Of a DNA stretch of 64,000 nucleotides, positions 61,541 to 64,000 are shown one piece after another. The DNA is taken from NCBI GenBank assembly GCA_947561715.1, contig OX387197.1, positions 12,583,001 to 12,647,000 on the forward strand, given 5' to 3'. The position numbers and the translations under genes were made by a program. Origin of the DNA: Ascidia mentula (lineage: Eukaryota > Chordata > Ascidiacea > Phlebobranchia > Ascidiidae). Numbering within the stretch: the stretch's first letter is position 1; each line of letters begins with the position of its first letter. The notes beneath the pieces are model-generated. The model saw only the letters and a list, made by a program, of their open reading frames with translations. It did not search any database and was not told the DNA's origin.

Positions 61541-64000
61541 GACTTTTCGATAAAAAATATTTTTTTTCAGTACAAGCTTTATTATACAGTGGAAAACGCT
61601 GATACTCCAGTATTGCGTTTGCGGTTGCACAACGTATGTAACTATGCGATTTCAGCACTTGTCCATTTTGCAGTATATGACTTTTCGATAAAAAATATTT
61701 TTTTTCAGTACAAGCTTTATTATACAGTGGAAAACGCTGATACTCCAGTATTGCGTTTGCGGTTGCACAACGTATGTAACTATGCGCTTTCAGCACTTGT
61801 CCATTTTGCAGTATATGACTTTTCGATAAAAAATATTTTTTTTCAGTACAAGCTTTATTATACAGTGGAAAACGCTGATACTCCAGTATTGAGTTTGCGG
61901 TTGCACAACGTATGTAACTATGCGATTTCAGCACTTGTCCATTTTGCAGTATATGACTTTTCGATAAAACATATTTTTTTTTCAGTACAAGCTTTATTAT
62001 ACAGTGGAAAACGCTGATACTCCAGTACTGAGTTTGCGGTTGCACAACGTATGTAACTATGCGATTTCAGCACTTGTCCATTTTGCAGTATATGACTTTT
62101 CGATAAAAAATATTTTTTTTCAGTACAAGCTTTATTATACAGTGGAAAACGCTGATACTCCAGTATTGCGTTTGCGGTTGCACAACGTATGTAACTATGC
62201 GCTTTCAGCACTTGTCCATTTTGCAGTATATGACTTTTCGATAAAAAATATTTTTTTTCAGTACAAGCTTTATTATACAGTGGAAAACGCTGATACTCCA
62301 GTACTATGTAACTATGCGATTTCAGCACTTGTCCATTTTGCAGTATATGACTTTTCGATAAAAAATATTTTTTTTCAGTACAAGCTTTATTATACAGTGG
62401 AAAACGCTGATACTCCAGTATTAAGTTTGCGGTTGCACAACCTATGTAACTATGCGATTTCAGCACTTGTCCATTTTGCAGTATATGACTTTTCGATAAA
62501 AAATATTTTTTTTCAGTACAAGCTTTATTATACAGTGGAAAACGCTGATACTCCAGTATTGAGTTTGCGGTTGCACAACGTATGTAACTATGCGCTTTCA
62601 GCACTTGTCCATTTTGCAGTATATGACTTTTCGATAAAAAATATTTTTTTTCAGTACAAGCTTTATTATACAGTGGAAAACGCTGATACTCCAGTATTGA
62701 GTTTGCGGTTGCACAATGTATGTAACTATGCGCTTTCAGCACTTGTCCATTTTGCAGTATATGACTTTTCGATAAAACATATTTTTTTTTCAGTACAAGC
62801 TTTATTATACAGTGGAAAACGCTGATACTCCAGTACTGAGTTTGCGGTTGCACAACGTATGTAACTATGCGATTTCAGCACTTGTCCATTTTGCAGTATA
62901 TGACTTTTCGATAAAAAATATTTTTTTTCAGTACAAGCTTTATTATACAGTGGAAAACGCTGATACTCCAGTATTGCGTTTGCGGTTGCACAACGTATGT
63001 AACTATGCGCTTTCAGCACTTGTCCATTTTGCAGTATATGACTTTTCGATAAAAATTATTTTTTTTCAGTACAAGCTTTATTATACAGTGGAAAACGCTG
63101 ATACTCCAGTACTAAGTTTGCGGTTGCACAACGTATGTAACTATGCGATTTCAGCACTTGTCCATTTTGCAGTATATGACTTTTCGATAAAAAATATTTT
63201 TTTTCAGTACAAGCTTTATTATACAGTGGAAAACGCTGATACTCCAGTATTGAGTTTGCGGTTGCACAACGTATGTAACTATGCGCTTTCAGCACTTGTC
63301 CATTTTGCAGTATATGACTTTTCGATAAAAAATATTTTTTTTCAGTACAAGCTTTATTATACAGTGGAAAACGCTGATACTCCAGTATTGAGTTTGCGGT
63401 TGCACAACGTATGTAACTATGCGATTTCAGCACTTGTCCATTTTGCAGTATATGACTTTTCGATAAAACATATTTTTTTTCAGTACAAGCTTTATTATAC
63501 AGTGGAAAACGCTGATACTCCAGTATTGCGTTTGCGGTTGCACAACGTATGTAACTATGCGATTTCAGCACTTGTCCATTTTGCAGTATATGACTTTTCG
63601 ATAAAAAATATTTTTTTTCAGTACAAGCTTTATTATACAGTGGAAAACGCTGATACTCCAGTATTGCGTTTGCGGTTGCACAACGTATGTAACTATGCGC
63701 TTTCAGCACTTGTCCATTTTGCAGTATATGACTTTTCGATAAAAAATATTTTTTTTCAGTACAAGCTTTATTATACAGTGGAAAACGCTGATACTCCAGT
63801 ATTGAGTTTGCGGTTGCACAACGTATGTAACTATGCGATTTCAGCACTTGTCCATTTTGCAGTACATGACTTTTCGATAAAAAATATTTTTTTTCAGTAC
63901 AAGCTTTATTATACAGTGGAAAACGCTGATACTCCAGTATTGAGTTTGCGGTTGCACAACGTATGTAACTATGCGATTTCAGCACTTGTCCATTTTGCAG

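Larger units (their letters stand above)
21938..64000 (-). repeat. 138-bp satellite array, right arm (inverted)
   Basis: The same 138-bp monomer as the left arm but in reverse orientation, about 305 copies by length, running past the window end. Read on the minus strand, the arm ends facing the transposon after GTTACAT, 50 bp out of phase with the left arm's end (CCACTGT). Monomers are more uniform than on the left, so frames stay open for kilobases on both strands. Subfamilies differ from the left arm: TCAATACTGG and CTCATGGTTAC types are common here, and the stop-creating TATTAG and AATTAA types are rare. Length variants are mainly 139 or more bp (expanded T tract) and 117 bp (a 21-bp deletion). 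Confidence 0.97.

Noticed and set aside
1..64000. CENP-B box
   Set aside because: I looked for the TTCG....A..CGGG core on both strands of the monomer. TTTTTCGAC and TTATCGAAA do not continue into it.
1..64000. Telomeric repeats, tRNA or rRNA genes
   Set aside because: No TTAGGG-type runs, cloverleaf-like segments with A/B boxes, or conserved rRNA sequence were seen in the satellite or in the 6-kb element.

Overview
The window is eukaryotic and almost certainly a metazoan heterochromatic or pericentromeric region. About 90% of it is one AT-rich tandem satellite with a 138-bp monomer. The only other content is a decayed DNA transposon whose fragments resemble the animal EnSpm/CACTA-like transposase family and a DUF4806-like accessory protein, with intron-like splice signals. 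I see no host gene, tRNA, rRNA, bacterial operon or CRISPR array. The species cannot be named from this sequence.

Layout. (1) Positions 1-15748 are satellite in one orientation, roughly 114 monomers. They include a ~5-kb block repeated at a constant offset of 10,474 bp and many single-base monomer variants. (2) Positions 15749-21937 are a 6.2-kb mobile-element insertion. It is bounded by short imperfect terminal inverted repeats (CCCAGTCA...TGACTGGG) and built from two head-to-tail copies of a ~3-kb unit (15837-18921 and 18922-21937). All recognisable coding remnants lie on the minus strand. In order of transcription they are a C-terminal piece of a TNP2-like transposase, then several short exons resembling a DUF4806 gene. 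Both units are broken, the second more so. (3) Positions 21938-64000 are the same satellite in the opposite orientation, roughly 305 monomers. This arm has a 7.6-7.8-kb higher-order periodicity, smaller 7-8-monomer amplifications, and a recurrent 117-bp short monomer.

The two arms converge on the transposon, so the satellite switches orientation exactly across the element. The arms carry different monomer subfamilies, which argues that they have been homogenised separately.

The very long reading frames on both strands (up to 1,560 codons) come from a stop-poor monomer of exactly 46 codons. They are not annotated as genes. The most interesting points are the orientation switch at the element, the short monomer that precisely lacks a 10-bp dyad motif, and the intron-like signals present in every monomer. 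The conserved spliced DUF4806-like exons in the element are also notable.
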